64,000 nucleotides of DNA from Tubulanus polymorphus (taxonomy: Eukaryota; Nemertea; Palaeonemertea; Tubulaniformes; Tubulanidae), in contig NC_134031.1 in assembly GCF_964204645.1 (NCBI RefSeq), forward strand, positions 8,844,501 to 8,908,500. The letters are read 5' to 3'. Both the position numbers and the translations under genes were made by a program. The notes beneath the pieces were generated by a model, which worked only from the letters and a program-made list of their open reading frames with translations, was not told the origin of the DNA and did no database searches. Positions 1-11,182 of the stretch are shown piece after piece. Each line of letters begins with the position of its first letter. Position 1 is the stretch's first letter.

Positions 1-354
1 TTGTTGATGTAGTTAAATATTTACCAGCAATTGAAAAAATGTTTGTAATTATAGATTTTATATATAGAAATCAAATGATGTATTGGAAGAAACGACTGAA
101 CAACTTGTATAATGTATTGTGTAAATTTGATTGGTGAATTTTTATGTACGGTCGTTTCTATTATGATTAGCGCATGCGCATTAAGCAGAAGCGCGCATGA
201 ATGCGCGGTTTTGCTCAGTGGTATTATTTAGATATCAAGGAATCGAAACTGACTTATCAAAAAGCAGCGAGGAATGAAAAAGGATGACGTTGGTCGAAGA
301 AATGGAAGAGGATTCTGAAATATTAACCAATTTAGTAAAAAATACATATAATAA
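1..354. repeat. Polinton right-arm subterminal region (P1a part)
   Basis: This non-coding leader upstream of the HNH gene matches, reversed, 25,884-26,400 and 57,690-58,300. At about 170-225 it holds one GC-rich palindromic unit: GCGCATGCGC, followed by a CGCGCAT/ATGCGCG hairpin. The unit type is repeated in the other arms. No gene is visible in it. Confidence 0.75.
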
Positions 355-1018
355 ATGGAACCAGAACAACCACAAATTATCAATATTACAAATAACACTG
401 CTGGTGTTATAAATATATATTACAAGAAGTGTTCTAAATGTGAATTAGATAAATTAGCTTTAACAGAATTTAGTAAGCGTAAGATTAGCAAAGATGGTTT
501 TCAATATTGCTGTAAAACTTGTTTTAAACTATATACCAAACAATATCGAGAAGATAATATAGAACATTATAATTATTATATGTCAGAATATATGAGAGAA
601 AGATATCAAACAGATCTTAATTTTAGATTGAAACAATGCTTAAGATCTAGATTAACACAATTATTCAACAAAGAAACGCATTCAGAAACACTATCTAATT
701 TATTGGGTTGTTCAGATGAATTTTTCAAATCATGGATAATATATCAATTCGACGATAAAATGAATATAGATAATTATGGTGAATACTTTCATATTGATCA
801 TACGTTACCGATTTCTAAATTTAACATGAATGATGAATACAATGAAAAACTTATTTAGAATTGGAAGAATTTAAGACCTTTAGAAAAGAAGGAAAATATA
901 ATTAAATCTAATAAACTAGATTTACAGTTATATTTAGAACAGTTAACAGAAATTTATTGATCAATGGAACAATGATCCAAATAATGAACAATACGTTGAG
1001 TCTTTAATGAGTGGTTAA
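355..1018 (+). pseudogene. Polinton HNH endonuclease (P1a, broken)
   Basis: Predicted HNH (His-Me finger) nuclease. Seen: an N-terminal zinc ribbon (CSKC near residue 26, CCKTC near residue 53), a basic helical middle, then the HNH core with FHIDHTLPISKF near residue 144, followed by NWKNLRPL. A TAG at 856-858 replaces the Trp codon read in other copies, just before NWKNLRPL, and a small deletion lies near 950. The start follows an ATAAATG motif. The family is known from viruses and mobile elements for cutting DNA; a role in replication, packaging or recombination of the Polinton is inference. Confidence 0.75.
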
Positions 1019-1224
1019 AGATTAATATATCTCAAATAAAAAATATAAACAATTACATAACTTCAACTAACCAGTGAATTCTATTATATTTTTAATATTT
1101 TCTTTTCAAAAAGAGAATACTTTATATTTTGAATAGATCCGAATAGAAACACTTTAGCTTTAACTAGCTAGTATCATTTGAAGAATACTTATAATATTTT
1201 TTTTGCTTTTTTTCTCTAATATAA
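1019..1224. promoter_or_regulatory. HNH-B intergenic leader
   Basis: An AT-rich spacer of about 200 bp, present with the same layout at 24,950-25,215, 56,772-57,018 and 61,656-61,950. It holds short inverted words (CTAGCTAG) and A/T runs just upstream of gene B. It is the longest spacer in an otherwise packed gene cluster, so it probably carries the promoter for B-C-integrase-ATPase (inference). Confidence 0.4.
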
Positions 1225-1827
1225 ATGTCAAAGAAATCTAATAAGAATAGTATTGATATTGAAAAAACATTAGATGATTTGGGTATAAGCGATAATAAAG
1301 ATACAGTTGTAACTAATTGTGCTCAAGTTAATTGTAATATAGATTATGAATACTATTTTTATTGTAAGCATCATCTTGAATTATTAATTGCTGGCGGGAA
1401 ATCTAAGGATTTCTTTGGAAAAATAATAACTTTTCAAGAATTAGATGCTATGAAACCCGACAAAGTAATAAAATATTTTAAGATTTATGAAGAGGCAAGA
1501 TTAGCCCGAATAAATGATTCTATTTCAGATGGTATTGTCAAATGTTATTCTAAGTTATGTAACCAGTTAATACCAATTAATGATGAAAATAAATTATATA
1601 GTGATTTGAAAAATGACTATTTAGTTATGACTGAATTACAAAAATGGGTTGGTTATGCTTCATTTCAATTAGGCTCTGTTATGACATTAATTTCTACTGG
1701 CGTCATAACATTTTCGAACATCAAACCTATGGAATATAAATCAGGTAAGAACGAAACAGATGTACTACAACCAAACCGTGAAACAGAAAATGAATCAGAA
1801 CAAAAATTAACTAAAATAAATGAGTGA
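1225..1827 (+). CDS. Polinton protein B, unknown function
   Basis: An intact 200-residue frame present in all four right arms of the window. The N-terminus is polar, with a Lys/Asn/Asp-rich stretch (residues 1-45). The middle is alpha-helical and carries YCKHHLELLIAGGKS. A hydrophobic segment at about residues 139-160 (GYASFQLGSVMTLISTGVITF) could span or lie on a membrane. The acidic tail overlaps gene C by 8 bp, suggesting coupled expression. I recognise no known family. Conservation of the open frame in P1a and P1b suggests it was under selection before decay. Confidence 0.7.
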   Translation: MSKKSNKNSIDIEKTLDDLGISDNKDTVVTNCAQVNCNIDYEYYFYCKHHLELLIAGGKSKDFFGKIITFQELDAMKPDKVIKYFKIYEEARLARINDSISDGIVKCYSKLCNQLIPINDENKLYSDLKNDYLVMTELQKWVGYASFQLGSVMTLISTGVITFSNIKPMEYKSGKNETDVLQPNRETENESEQKLTKINE

Positions 1828-2188
1828 TGGAGTTAAGAAAAAGGCTAGATCCGAGAAACAAATTAAATGGGCAAGAGAATTAGGTAAAAGATCTTCAGAA
1901 TTAAAAAAAGCCAAGAAAAAGAAATTAACTGATATAAATGAATCACAGACTTTATCTGATATTGATTCAAATAATAATCCATCTGATTCTTCTAATGCTG
2001 GAAGTAATTATAAATTATATATTACAATTGGATTAGTAACAGTTATTATATTATCCGGTGTAATATATAAATCAAAATTCAAATCTAATGATAAAGATGA
2101 TTCCAATGACAATAAACCTACTATACCAGAAAATAAGTCAAATCATAAAGCCATTGAAACTAAATCTAAATTATTATTAATGGATTAA
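1820..2188 (+). CDS. Polinton protein C, basic membrane-anchored protein
   Basis: A 122-residue frame that overlaps the end of B by 8 bp. It has a strongly basic N-terminus (residues 1-36, with RSEKQIKWARELGKRS), a Ser/Asn/Asp linker, one clear transmembrane segment at about residues 66-83 (YITIGLVTVIILSGVIY) and a polar tail. Basic arm plus membrane anchor would suit a DNA- or virion-associated membrane protein; this is inference, and no named family is recognised. The integrase gene starts 7 bp later. Confidence 0.65.
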   Translation: MSDGVKKKARSEKQIKWARELGKRSSELKKAKKKKLTDINESQTLSDIDSNNNPSDSSNAGSNYKLYITIGLVTVIILSGVIYKSKFKSNDKDDSNDNKPTIPENKSNHKAIETKSKLLLMD

Positions 2189-2194
2189 AATAAG

Positions 2195-3286
2195 ATGAAA
2201 AAAGAACAATATTTAAGAGATTTATATTATAACCCAGAAAGTGAAGAATCATATTCTAACGTTTCAGAATTATGGAATAAAATTAAATCTGATAATGAAA
2301 ATGGTAATATAAAATATAGTGAACTAAAATCATGGTTACAAAATCAACCAACATATCAAATCCACAAGGAAATGGATAAAACTTATTTAACAAGAAAAGT
2401 TATGGTTTCATATATCGATCAACAATGGCAAGCAGATTTAATTGACATGAAGAACTTAGAAGAATACAACAAAGGATATTTCTGGATATTAAATGTTATA
2501 GACATATTCAGTAGATACGCATGGTCAATTCCAATCAAAAATAAAACTGGTATAGAAGTAACAAATGCTTTTAAATCAATATTTAAAGAAGCTATTCCAG
2601 ATAAGATACAATTTGATGAAGGTAAGGAATTTTATAACAAACATTTCAAAAAACTATTATCTGATAACGATGTAGATTTTTTTTCAACACACTCAGATAA
2701 AAAAGCATCTATTATAGAAAGATTTAATAAAACATTGAAAACTAGAATGTGGAAATATTTTACTGCTAATGAAACATATAAATATATCGATGTATTAGAT
2801 GATTTAGTGAAAGGTTATAATAATTCTAAACATAGTTCTATAAATATGAAACCTATACAAGCTAGAAAAGAAGATAATTCAGAAATAGTTTGGAATAATT
2901 TATATGGCGCATTTGTTACACATGATTTCGGTGAACCTAAATTTAAAATAGGACAACACGTAAGAATATCTAAATATAGAAAAACATTTTATAAAGGTTA
3001 TACCCCTAATTTTACAGAAGAAATATTCAAGATTAAAAAGATAATATTAACTAAACCATTTGTTTATAAATTAGAAGATTTAAAAGATGAAGAAATATTA
3101 GGTTATTTCTATGAACAAGAATTATCACTTGTACCAAATCCAGATGAAATAGAATACAAAATAGAAAAAGTATTGAAAACAAAAACTCTTAAAAGAAAAA
3201 AGTATTCTTTGGTGAAATATAAAGGATACGATGATGAATTTAATGAATGGATTTTATCTAGTAAAATTAAAAGAATAAATGAATAA
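2195..3286 (+). CDS. Polinton retroviral-type integrase with chromodomain
   Basis: Complete 363-residue integrase, the best-preserved copy in the window. The rve catalytic core runs from about residue 70 to 225, with the three acidic residues in QADLIDM, QFDEGKEF and ASIIERFNKTLK. It is followed by an SH3-like region and a C-terminal chromodomain (about residues 308-360, KYSLVKYKGYDDEFNEW). Integrases of this family join element ends to host DNA and give 6-bp target duplications in Polintons; P2 in this window shows such a duplication. The chromodomain may guide integration to modified chromatin (inference). The last 8 bp overlap the ATPase start. Confidence 0.93.
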   Translation: MKKEQYLRDLYYNPESEESYSNVSELWNKIKSDNENGNIKYSELKSWLQNQPTYQIHKEMDKTYLTRKVMVSYIDQQWQADLIDMKNLEEYNKGYFWILNVIDIFSRYAWSIPIKNKTGIEVTNAFKSIFKEAIPDKIQFDEGKEFYNKHFKKLLSDNDVDFFSTHSDKKASIIERFNKTLKTRMWKYFTANETYKYIDVLDDLVKGYNNSKHSSINMKPIQARKEDNSEIVWNNLYGAFVTHDFGEPKFKIGQHVRISKYRKTFYKGYTPNFTEEIFKIKKIILTKPFVYKLEDLKDEEILGYFYEQELSLVPNPDEIEYKIEKVLKTKTLKRKKYSLVKYKGYDDEFNEWILSSKIKRINE

Positions 3287-3887
3287 AGATTTATTCATAT
3301 TCGAACCGCATAATATGTTAGTTACTGGTGTAACCAATTGTGGTAAAACACATTTCATATTAGACTTGTTAGAAACTATTTATAAGAATCATTTTGATAA
3401 TATAATATTATTGTCCTACTTATGAGATGAATAAAACATATAATAGAGATATAGTTAAGATGAAAAAGTTTATTATATTAGATCCTAAAACAGTAAAAGA
3501 AAATTTAGATAATTGATTAAAATAGCAATTGATATTTATAAAGGATCAAATACATTATTCATTGTGGATGATTGCGCAAATTTACATGATTCAAAAGTTA
3601 GAGAAAGTGAGTCATGTTACTTAGCTTTCTCTGGGAGACATTTTGGGATAACAACATGGGTTTTAAATCAAAAATATAATTCAATTGTTAAAGACTTTAG
3701 GGAGAATATGAGATTTCTAGTTTTATTTCATAACAAAGATAGAAAATCTATGCAACAATCATTGGAAGAAAATCAAATTATACCTACTGAATTACATGAT
3801 GAATATATGAATAAATTAAAGAATAATAAAGGTTCAAAATTATTACTGAGACTACAATTTCCCTATGAATATAAATTTATGAAATAA
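3279..3887 (+). pseudogene. Polinton genome-packaging ATPase (FtsK/HerA-A32 type, broken)
   Basis: Starts inside the integrase end. Walker A is visible as TGVTNCGKTH near residue 17 and Walker B as LFIVDDCA later. The frame is broken near 3,420 by a frameshift and near 3,512 by a stop. The remainder (3,513-3,887) keeps the expected C-terminal half with FSGRHFG and LNQKYNSI. In Polintons and related viruses this ATPase pumps the genome into the capsid. It ends the plus-strand gene cluster and faces gene E across a repeat-filled gap. Confidence 0.85.
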
Positions 3888-4077
3888 ATATTTGTATACC
3901 TATGTATTAGATACCCTAATACCCTAATACCTGATACCCCCTATTAGATACCCCAATACCCGATACCCTATTAGATACCCTAATACCTTAAATACTTAAA
4001 ACCCCCTTTTTTAAAATAAATATTATTTTTACAATTTTCAACCTTTATTACTTTTTGAGTTAAATATGATTAATATC
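3888..4077. repeat. Convergent intergenic region with ATACCC-type repeats
   Basis: Between the ends of the two opposing gene clusters. Positions about 3,896-3,990 are short imperfect tandem repeats built from TAGATACCC, AATACCC and TGATACCC. A C-run/T-run (ACCCCCTTTTTT) and an AT-rich stretch follow. The same block, longer and duplicated, lies at 21,882-22,312. Likely a transcription end region; no gene is seen. Confidence 0.6.
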
Positions 4078-4290
4078 TTAATCACTTTCACTATCAGATC
4101 CCCCTAACAATTTATTCAAATGCTCTATCGAATCTTCTTCTAATTCGTCATTATTTTTATACTTATTCTTCACCCTTTTTACCGCATCATCAATAGTTGT
4201 TTCATTGTTATGCTTATTCATCCAATCAAATTTATCATTATTTTCTACTTTATGTTTCATAGAATCTTTATTATCGATATCTGTAACTAT

Positions 4291-4317
4291 ATCACCATGT
4301 GGGTGCCGTATGGCACC
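4291..4317 (-). repeat. 27-bp palindromic in-frame mini-insert, copy 1 (in gene E)
   Basis: Read on the coding strand the insert is GGTGCC-ATAC-GGCACC followed by CACATGGTGAT. It begins right after AAAAT and ends before ATAG. The P1b copy of gene E (near 21,700) has the uninterrupted AAAATATAG. It adds nine codons without changing the frame. Confidence 0.85.
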
Positions 4318-4660
4318 ATTTTCATTATTATCTTTATTAGTGTTTGCTCCTAATATTTCATTTACAATGTTTGATCCTAATATTTTATTAGCAACGGTTA
4401 AATCTAATTCATCTTTATTAGGCGTTGCTAATAATAAATCTTTATATAATTCCTTACCATTTACTTTTTCATTTGCAACAAACTTTGTAACATATCTAAA
4501 TGGGTGTTCTATAAATTCTTTTAAACCAACGCGTTCTATAACATTATTTATATGTACCCTTATATTCATATGTTTATTCCAATTTGATGGAACGTTTGAA
4601 TATTCACCTTTACAATATCCACAATAATTTCTATTTTCACTAACATTTAATATTATTTCA

Positions 4661-4764
4661 TTATTTGATGTAGAAGGTATTACATTATTAGATGTAGAGG
4701 GTATTACATTATTAGATGTAGAAGGTATTACATTATTAGATGTAGAAGGTATTACATTATTATC
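4661..4764 (-). repeat. 24-bp coding tandem repeat (4 units)
   Basis: Four near-identical 24-bp units encode NNVIPSTS inside gene E; P1b has three units at 21,288-21,366. The difference in unit number between sister copies shows replication slippage after they split. Confidence 0.85.
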
Positions 4765-4985
4765 AATTACATTACTTAAATTATCAACAACACCACTTTT
4801 ATTATTATCGATTTATATTAGTTTAGTTTTATAAATTTTGAAAATAGGATCAAATATCAAAGCTATATTACAAGGTATTACATAATATAAACCATCATTA
4901 TTTTCATGTGTATCGATGTATGGAATATGTTTATATACTTTACCTCCTTCCATTTATTATAAAATTTTTTATTAAAATTAAAATT

Positions 4986-6230
4986 CTAATACATAACACT
5001 ATTTAATTGAGAATTTACAATATTTAATTGCGCGTCAGATATAATATAAATGTGCATTTTAAAATTTTTGATTCCTTTATTCTTTGTCATGAATAATTGT
5101 ATTCCATCTTTAGTGTTTTGTAGTTTTTTTTCCAGAACCATGTAATGAATTATCCTCTGTTGTTCTAAAATCTAACCATAATGCATATTTATTACCGGTA
5201 TAATAATCAATTTGATTAATGTTACAATTTTCAGATGATTTCACTTTTTCATTCATAAAATGTTTTCTAATTTCTGGCCATTGATCAATCATTCTCATTC
5301 CTTGACAAAATATTTTATTTGCTATTCCTTCGATAGTTATTTCTACTTTTGTTATTTCAGAATTATAATAATTATCAACATTTATTGCGCCATTAGTATA
5401 TGTTGCAATGGTAAAAAATATTAATATACCTTTAATAGATCTTCTTGGGAAGTAAATATTCTCATTAATTATTTCATCATTTGCATTAATAGTTACAGTT
5501 TTAAATTTATCAATGTAATCATATAATAATGAAAATCCTTGATTGTATTTAGTTTGAATTATACTTGAAATATTTTCATCAGTTACTGTGTCATATTCTA
5601 AACATATATTCGATAATTTATAACTCATATCTTTAACAACGCTAGATATTACAATTTCATTAACAGGAGCAAATGTTATTTCGAATATAACGTCTTCTTG
5701 AATTGCGTATTTATATAAAGGTGCATTGTTATTTATCAATTCAAAGTCTAATGGAATTTTATGTTTGCTTCCATATATACGTTTTATCAATTTATCTATA
5801 GCATTAGTTAATATTGCATTTTGCGCTTCTGATCTTAATTTATTTTGGTTTTCTGATTGGATTCCTTGAAATATCATATTATTTCTATTTTCTTTAGTTA
5901 ACCATAAATCTTTATAATGCATAAATAAATTATAATCATCTTATGAGAAAACTGTTTCCGGACCAATCTTTATTGTTAATTTTTTAATCAAATATCTTCC
6001 AACATTATCAACAACATAATTATTATTACCGATTACTTTTATATCGGCTGATAAATAAATACTATTTGGAACGTAAAAGTATTTTGTGTTAATCTTGGAA
6101 TTCTAACATATAAAGTTTCATCGGGATTAATATTAGAAGGGTTATGAGTAATTATATGATGTGATCTTTCTGCTTTAATAGCATTAGATATTCTATGATT
6201 CTTAGAAGGATTGATATAACTCCCACTCAT
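4986..6230 (-). pseudogene. Polinton major capsid protein (double jelly-roll, broken)
   Basis: Hexon-type major capsid protein that would form the pseudo-hexagonal shell capsomers. The ATG at 6,230 follows (T)7-N-TAAATAAATG. Family signatures: THNPSNINPDETLYVRIPRL near the N-terminus; YYTGNKYALWLDFRTTEDN and SLHGSGKK near the C-terminus; then IISDAQLNI before the stop. Damage: a frameshift near 6,075, a TAA near 5,943, and a frameshift in an A-run near 5,125. Full length would be about 410 residues, short for the family. It lies between G and E as in P1b. Confidence 0.88.
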
Positions 6231-6251
6231 TTATTTAACAAAAAAATTAAT

Positions 6252-7792
6252 TATTTATTTTTTGATATCATATTCACTAACCCAAAAATAATAGCACTTA
6301 CAACTGTAATTAAAAATAAAATAATATGTTCAGCAGCAAAGTTAATAATACTTCCAGCAGATTTCAATATAAAACCAACAATTGATGCAATAACTCCGGG
6401 CAATGCTGCAGCAGATTTTTTAGATAGTTCCCATAAATATTTTGCTAATTTCTTTAAACCATCTTTAACTTTATCTTGTATAGAATTATTATCATTCGGG
6501 GGTTTATCCGGTTTATTTGGAGTAGGAGTAGATTTCAGTGAATTTGATATTGCTAAACCAATTGTTTAACTTAAAACTTAACTCTGCCTTCAAACTTAAA
6601 TAATAATTTTATTCTATCTTTTAGTGATACGTCAGAATTTGGTTTTATCAACAAATCTTTAAAAATAACTTTTAATTTTTTAATATGATTAAGATCATAT
6701 GATTTTAATAATGTGTCTCTTTCTTTTTCCTGTAATTCTTTGTTATATTTTAAATCATCTATTTCTTTTTCTAAAGCTAACTTTCTGCTTTCATAATCAG
6801 CTTCCTCGATTAAGATCTCTATTTAATTCTAATTGTTTTAATTCTTCATTTGCATTAGTTAATTCTTTTTCTAACATGATTATTTTAGAAAATCTCATCT
6901 TGATATTAGCAATTTCACCAGCTGATTCTTGCATACCTTTAATTTCTCTACGTGCTTGTTCAGGAAATGCTTCTAATTCATCATCAGTTAAATCAAATAA
7001 TCCTTTTTCTAGTAAAGATTGTATTCGATTTATTCCAGTTTCAACACCGGGTGTATCTAAAACACTATTCATCTCTTCTTCAAATGAATTCATTGTATCC
7101 AGTAAGTTATCTAAATGTTTTCCTAATTGTAATTGGCTTGAATCATTACCAATTTGTTGAATATCTCTTCTCGATGTTTCGGTTGTTGAAGATCTTAATT
7201 TATCTAATCGATCTCTATACTCTTCCATTTCTGTTTCTGATTTCTTTTTGATTGTTTCAAATAATTCATTAATTCTTTGTTTAAATACTTTTCTATTTTT
7301 ATTCATTTCTTTTTGTGTTAAATCTTCTTCTATTTCATTAATATTACTTATTCTTTTAATTCTATCTGGATCTAAATCACTCAAAGTTGATTTTGTTAAT
7401 ATTTTATTTTTATTATTTTTATAAGTGATATCAATATAATAATCATCCTTCAAATGATAATAACATTTACCATTATCTAAAAATCTTAATTGATCTGCTA
7501 AAGGTCCAACGTCTTCATCATTTATGTTAAGTTTAGAATTTTCAATTAAATCTTCTCATTTAGGTATTTTGTTTAAATTATCTAAATCTTGTTTCACTAA
7601 ATATGGGTCTAAATTTTCAGGATTTAATTGTGATTCTGCATTTTTAATATAATCATGCATATTTAAATTATTATTATATTCTGGCTCATTACCGTCATTA
7701 AAACTTGTTTCACTAAAATCAGGTTGTTGTTCATCAGTTATACCAGGTTCATCAAAAGGACCCATTGGAAAATCTTCTCCACCTTCTGCCAT
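6252..7792 (-). pseudogene. Polinton large virion candidate G (coiled coil plus hydrophobic C-domain, broken)
   Basis: The N-terminus is acidic and disordered (MAEGGEDFPMGPFDEPGITD). It is followed by a long charged coiled-coil region (about 6,650-7,450) and a C-terminal hydrophobic module with KKLAKYLWELSKKSAAALPG and two membrane-like segments. Breaks: TGA at about 7,556, a frameshift near 6,815 and another near 6,590. The C-terminal LWELSKKSAAALPG pattern recurs in Polintons from memory of the family, but I cannot give a function; a minor virion or internal membrane protein is the likely class (inference). Confidence 0.7.
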
Positions 7793-7807
7793 TTACATAA
7801 TAAAAGA

Positions 7808-9194
7808 TTAAAATTTAAAATATAATATTCCTCCGATTACAATTCCTATACAAGTTATAGCTAATTTAATATTTTCATGGGATTTATTATCATCATTTAG
7901 TTTAATTATATCATGTTGAATATTATCAGTTCTAATATTTTCTGATGTATTGTAATCTTTTATTTTAGAATCATTATTTTATTTAATATTATTAGTTTTA
8001 GTTTCTGTTGATTGAATATGTTTTTTGTTTTTTTCACCTTCCATTAATTTTGGAGCAGTAATTATCTTTTTATTTATATCATTTAATCCAAATGAATTAT
8101 TTATTGTTGCAGTTTTAATTAGATTATTGTAACCAATTATGTTTCCCATCTTTAATACTATATCATTAGAAATAATTAATAGATTAGGGCCTATACAATA
8201 ATTTAATCTAATATTGATTTATCTAAATAATTTTGATATCTTACAATGTTTTCTGGAATCGATCTATTTTTATCATTATGAATTGAATTTCAAATATTAC
8301 TTTGAATTGTTTCTGTGTATCAAATGATGTATTTAAATTTCCAATTATTGGGGATCTTGTTTCAACTTGCGCACCTAAAATACATATCAAATAAGTTCTA
8401 ATAGATTGATTCATTCTTTCTATACCTGATTTAGTAAAACCTTCACTATTTTCTAAAATAAAATAAACCCAACCATTATTGTTTTCTTGTTTCAAATGAT
8501 CATAAAATTTCGGTAATTTATTGAAATTTAATGTTCTTAAATCCTTTGTTTCTATTTAACCATAACCTAATTTATTGTTATAGATATTATAAAAACTATT
8601 AGATGGTATGGGAAGTGCACAATATTCTGCAATCTTTTTAGGGCAAGGAAGTGATCTTATTGTTCCAATTTTTGTTCTAAAATCAGAATTATTTATATCT
8701 ATATTAAATTCATTACAAATTTTATAAAACTTTGATAAATTAATATTATTATTTAATTCTTTAAAATATCTAGATCCTGGTAAAGCGCACTCTAATTCAT
8801 TTAATATTATTCTGATTTGAAAGTATGTATGAAATCTAAATAAACTTTGAATTAATTTATATTTAGAATTATTCAAATGATCATTCCAACTAATTCCACA
8901 ACCTGTTGTTGCACAATAAACAGCTAAATTTAATTGGTTCTGCCAATACTTCATATTAGATTTTAATAACCATTGTTTTTCATCTTTCAATTTTTTAAAA
9001 TTAATTAAATAGACATGAAATATATTTTCCATCTTTGCATTAAAATTATTAGTTTCAGAAACATAAATTTCTAAATTAGTTAATGAATCTAAAACTTCAT
9101 TTCTATATGTAATATCTTTATTAAAATCTATTGCTGGAATATTATATTTAATTGATTTATTATATTGGAAAGCTTTTGGAAAACTATCTGCCAT
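7808..9194 (-). pseudogene. Polinton conserved protein H (broken)
   Basis: A large conserved Polinton protein of unknown function. Landmarks in order: FQYNKSIKYNIPAIDF near the N-terminus, LAVYCATTGCGISWNDHL, FRFHTYFQIRIILNELECALPG, then GWVYFILENSEGFTKSG, IRTYLICILGAQVETR, FDTQKQFKVIFE, and a C-terminal membrane segment ending ILYFKF. A stop near 8,556 and further breaks near 8,290 and 8,220 split it. Gene position among capsid genes suggests a virion protein (inference). Unlike the P1b copy, it has no 27-bp insert near 7,945. Confidence 0.72.
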
Positions 9195-9210
9195 TTATAT
9201 AATTAAAGAA

Positions 9211-9645
9211 TTAATAACCTATTAATTCTTTTAATAATTTATCTTGTTCTTCAACTGTTATATGACCATTTAAACTTATTATATAATCTAGTGTATTCTT
9301 TAATTTATTAATTTCTTTTATATTAGTTTTAATTTTTTCTTTATTACTTTTTATATTTAATTTTGAACTTATACCAGTTAAAACACTTGAACTTAATCCT
9401 AACACGCCAATTGATATAGCTAAAGTTGTTAATGGACTGAATATTGCTAAAAATGTTATTACAGAACTAATTGTAACCGAACCACTAATAATAAGAAAAT
9501 ATATAATTTTACTTTTTAAATATTTTTTCTTTTTAACTTTTAAATCACTTTCAAATTCTAATATTTGTTTTTCTAAATATGTTTTTAATTTAGTTTTATT
9601 TATATCATGAGGAATAATATCAACATTATCAACTTTATCATCCAT
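9211..9645 (-). CDS. Polinton small membrane protein I
   Basis: An intact 144-residue frame. The first half is a basic helix (residues 15-45). Two hydrophobic segments follow (about 46-68, IIYFLIISGSVTISSVITFLAIF, and about 72-92), then a second Lys-rich helix and the ending VEEQDKLLKELIGY. The two-helix hairpin layout suggests a membrane protein of the virion or of the infected cell. No homologue by name is recognised. It starts from a TAAATGG motif 20 nt after J. Confidence 0.65.
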   Translation of the reverse strand: MDDKVDNVDIIPHDINKTKLKTYLEKQILEFESDLKVKKKKYLKSKIIYFLIISGSVTISSVITFLAIFSPLTTLAISIGVLGLSSSVLTGISSKLNIKSNKEKIKTNIKEINKLKNTLDYIISLNGHITVEEQDKLLKELIGY

Positions 9646-9664
9646 TTATTTAGAAAAGAAATTA

Positions 9665-10087
9665 CTAATTAGTAAATTTATAAGCAGCAAATAATACAAT
9701 AACTGTTCCACCTAAAATCCAAATTATTTCATATCTCTTCTGTTCTTTACTTGGGGTATAATAATCTTATAATTTAGGTTTGTATAGATGTAATTTTTCT
9801 TTATTGCTTACCGCGTTATATAAACTCATTGCATCATCAACTGATTGAAAATCTCTATGTGAAATCTTCTGATCATATAATTCCTTGTTAATATAATCCA
9901 TATAGTTTTGCCTCTTTTCTCTATATTCTTCTGCTGCTTTATTGTATTTCTCTAATGCTAAGTTATGTCTTCTTTGCTCTCCTGATGAACTATTTTTATC
10001 AATATGCTTAAATGAATAACCGCCACCAGTAAATGCTAAAGCGTTAACAATTGCCGATCCTATAATAGTTATAATTGCAGAAGCCAT
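9665..10087 (-). pseudogene. Polinton protein J (nonsense mutation)
   Basis: Conserved Polinton protein with an N-terminal hydrophobic segment (SAIVNALAFTGGGYSF), a charged coiled-coil middle (QRRHNLALEKYNKAAEEYREKRQNYMDYINKEL) and a C-terminal membrane segment (about 9,670-9,740). A TAA at 9,767-9,769 replaces the Ser codon found in P1b and P2, removing the C-terminal membrane segment. Function unknown; the NALAFTG motif is typical of the group from memory. Confidence 0.7.
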
Positions 10088-10111
10088 TTATTTAGCAAAA
10101 AAATTACGCAT

Positions 10112-10333
10112 TTATATAGGAGGAATATATTTTTGTTTTTCCAAATAATCAATAGTTAAATTAGATAAAGTAACTGCTAATGTTAATTTTAGAATATCAT
10201 TTATATCAAATCTATCAACATTAACACTTCCCATTTTAAATACTTTTTTAAATACCATTGAATAACCAACAGTTCCAACTGATAGTAAGGCTCCATTATA
10301 TAATCCAGTTATTATCCACTTGTTATCACTCAT
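10112..10333 (-). CDS. Polinton small protein K
   Basis: 73 residues, with two hydrophobic stretches: residues 6-27 (IITGLYNGALLSVGTVGYSMVF) and 45-60 (DILKLTLAVTLSNLTI). It is identical to the P1b copy at 14,646, while the P2 copy differs at a few sites. A small membrane protein is the best description; no family is recognised. Confidence 0.65.
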   Translation of the reverse strand: MSDNKWIITGLYNGALLSVGTVGYSMVFKKVFKMGSVNVDRFDINDILKLTLAVTLSNLTIDYLEKQKYIPPI

Positions 10334-11182
10334 TTATTTATCAAAAAATTACTATCATCAAAATATTTAGTTATCTTAGTGATGATTATTTCAACTTATT
10401 TCATTACTACTTTTATGATTATCATATATTTTGGTTAATATGTTTTTAATATCATCAATAATTCCATCTTAATTCATTATATTCTAAAGGCGTTTTAATT
10501 AAATCAATTACTTTTTCTATATTATAATTTTATTTATTAATCATTGATGCATTATTAAATGATTTACTTTTTATATCAGTAATTACATCATTTGCGTTCC
10601 AAATTCTTTAACATTTTTCAATGGTAAAATGTTTAGTAAACCAGAATTACAAGTTATATCTTTAGTTGCTTCAAATGTTTTTGTAGGATCGATTAAATTG
10701 CAATAAATATTAAAGTGTGTAAAAGGTATTAAGTTGGGTATAGCATCAATATTTGTAAAGGATTTATCTGGAGGAATTCCTAACAGTTAAGCTATTGGTT
10801 TTTCTACCATAAATGCATGTTTTTCAATATCAGCCAACCTTATCTTTATTTTGTTAGAACTCTCACTTTTTAAAAATCTAATATTGAACTCGGAATTATT
10901 ACCTGACTTGTGCCAGGCTTTTCTATTAATTTCTTGTGCCAATGTATCTAAATTATATAACCCCGGTTTTAAATATATATTGGCCCATTCATTTTTATTT
11001 TTATTAAAAATTAAAAAGGCTCAACAGTTTTATTCGATATATTGTAAAATGAGTTACATAAACTTATATTTACTAATTTTAAATCAACACAATTTTTATA
11101 TTCCCTATCTAATTGAACTAGTAAATTATGAGATTTATAATTTGTAAGCCTTCTAGAATCAACAAATATTCTGTATTCTTAA
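10334..11182 (-). pseudogene. Fused remnants of genes X and L (P1a)
   Basis: Reading leftwards: most of minor-capsid candidate X, then, after its GTQ residues, an abrupt jump into the middle of gene L (DVITDIKSKSFNNAS). P1b has exactly the same join (14,385-14,400), while P2 keeps X and L as separate complete genes. The start of X is replaced by polB sequence through a 3-4 bp microhomology near 11,180. Several stops are present. Confidence 0.75.

Larger units (their letters stand above)
4078..4953 (-). pseudogene. Polinton protein E, zinc-finger protein with Asn-rich repeats
   Basis: Reads from the ATG at 4,953 and follows MCP. The N-terminal part (EGGKVYKHIPYIDTH) is cut by one TAA near 4,816, where P1b has Glu. 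Then come four copies of the 8-residue unit NNVIPSTS, a C2H2-like finger (CGYCKGEYS...NKHMNIRVH) and a polar C-terminal half. A 27-bp palindromic insert adds NGAIRHPHGD-type residues near 4,300; it is missing from the P1b copy. Function unknown; nucleic-acid binding is inferred from the finger only. Confidence 0.65.

Noticed and set aside
3896-3990. Telomere-like CCCTAA/ATACCC repeats
   Set aside because: The units are irregular (TAGATACCC, AATACCC, TGATACCC) and lie between convergent Polinton genes in both P1 copies. They are local repeats, not chromosome ends.
6195-6569. Open frames on the strand opposite G, MCP, E and other Polinton genes
   Set aside because: They are antisense shadows of the real genes, whose homology to other copies is on the other strand.
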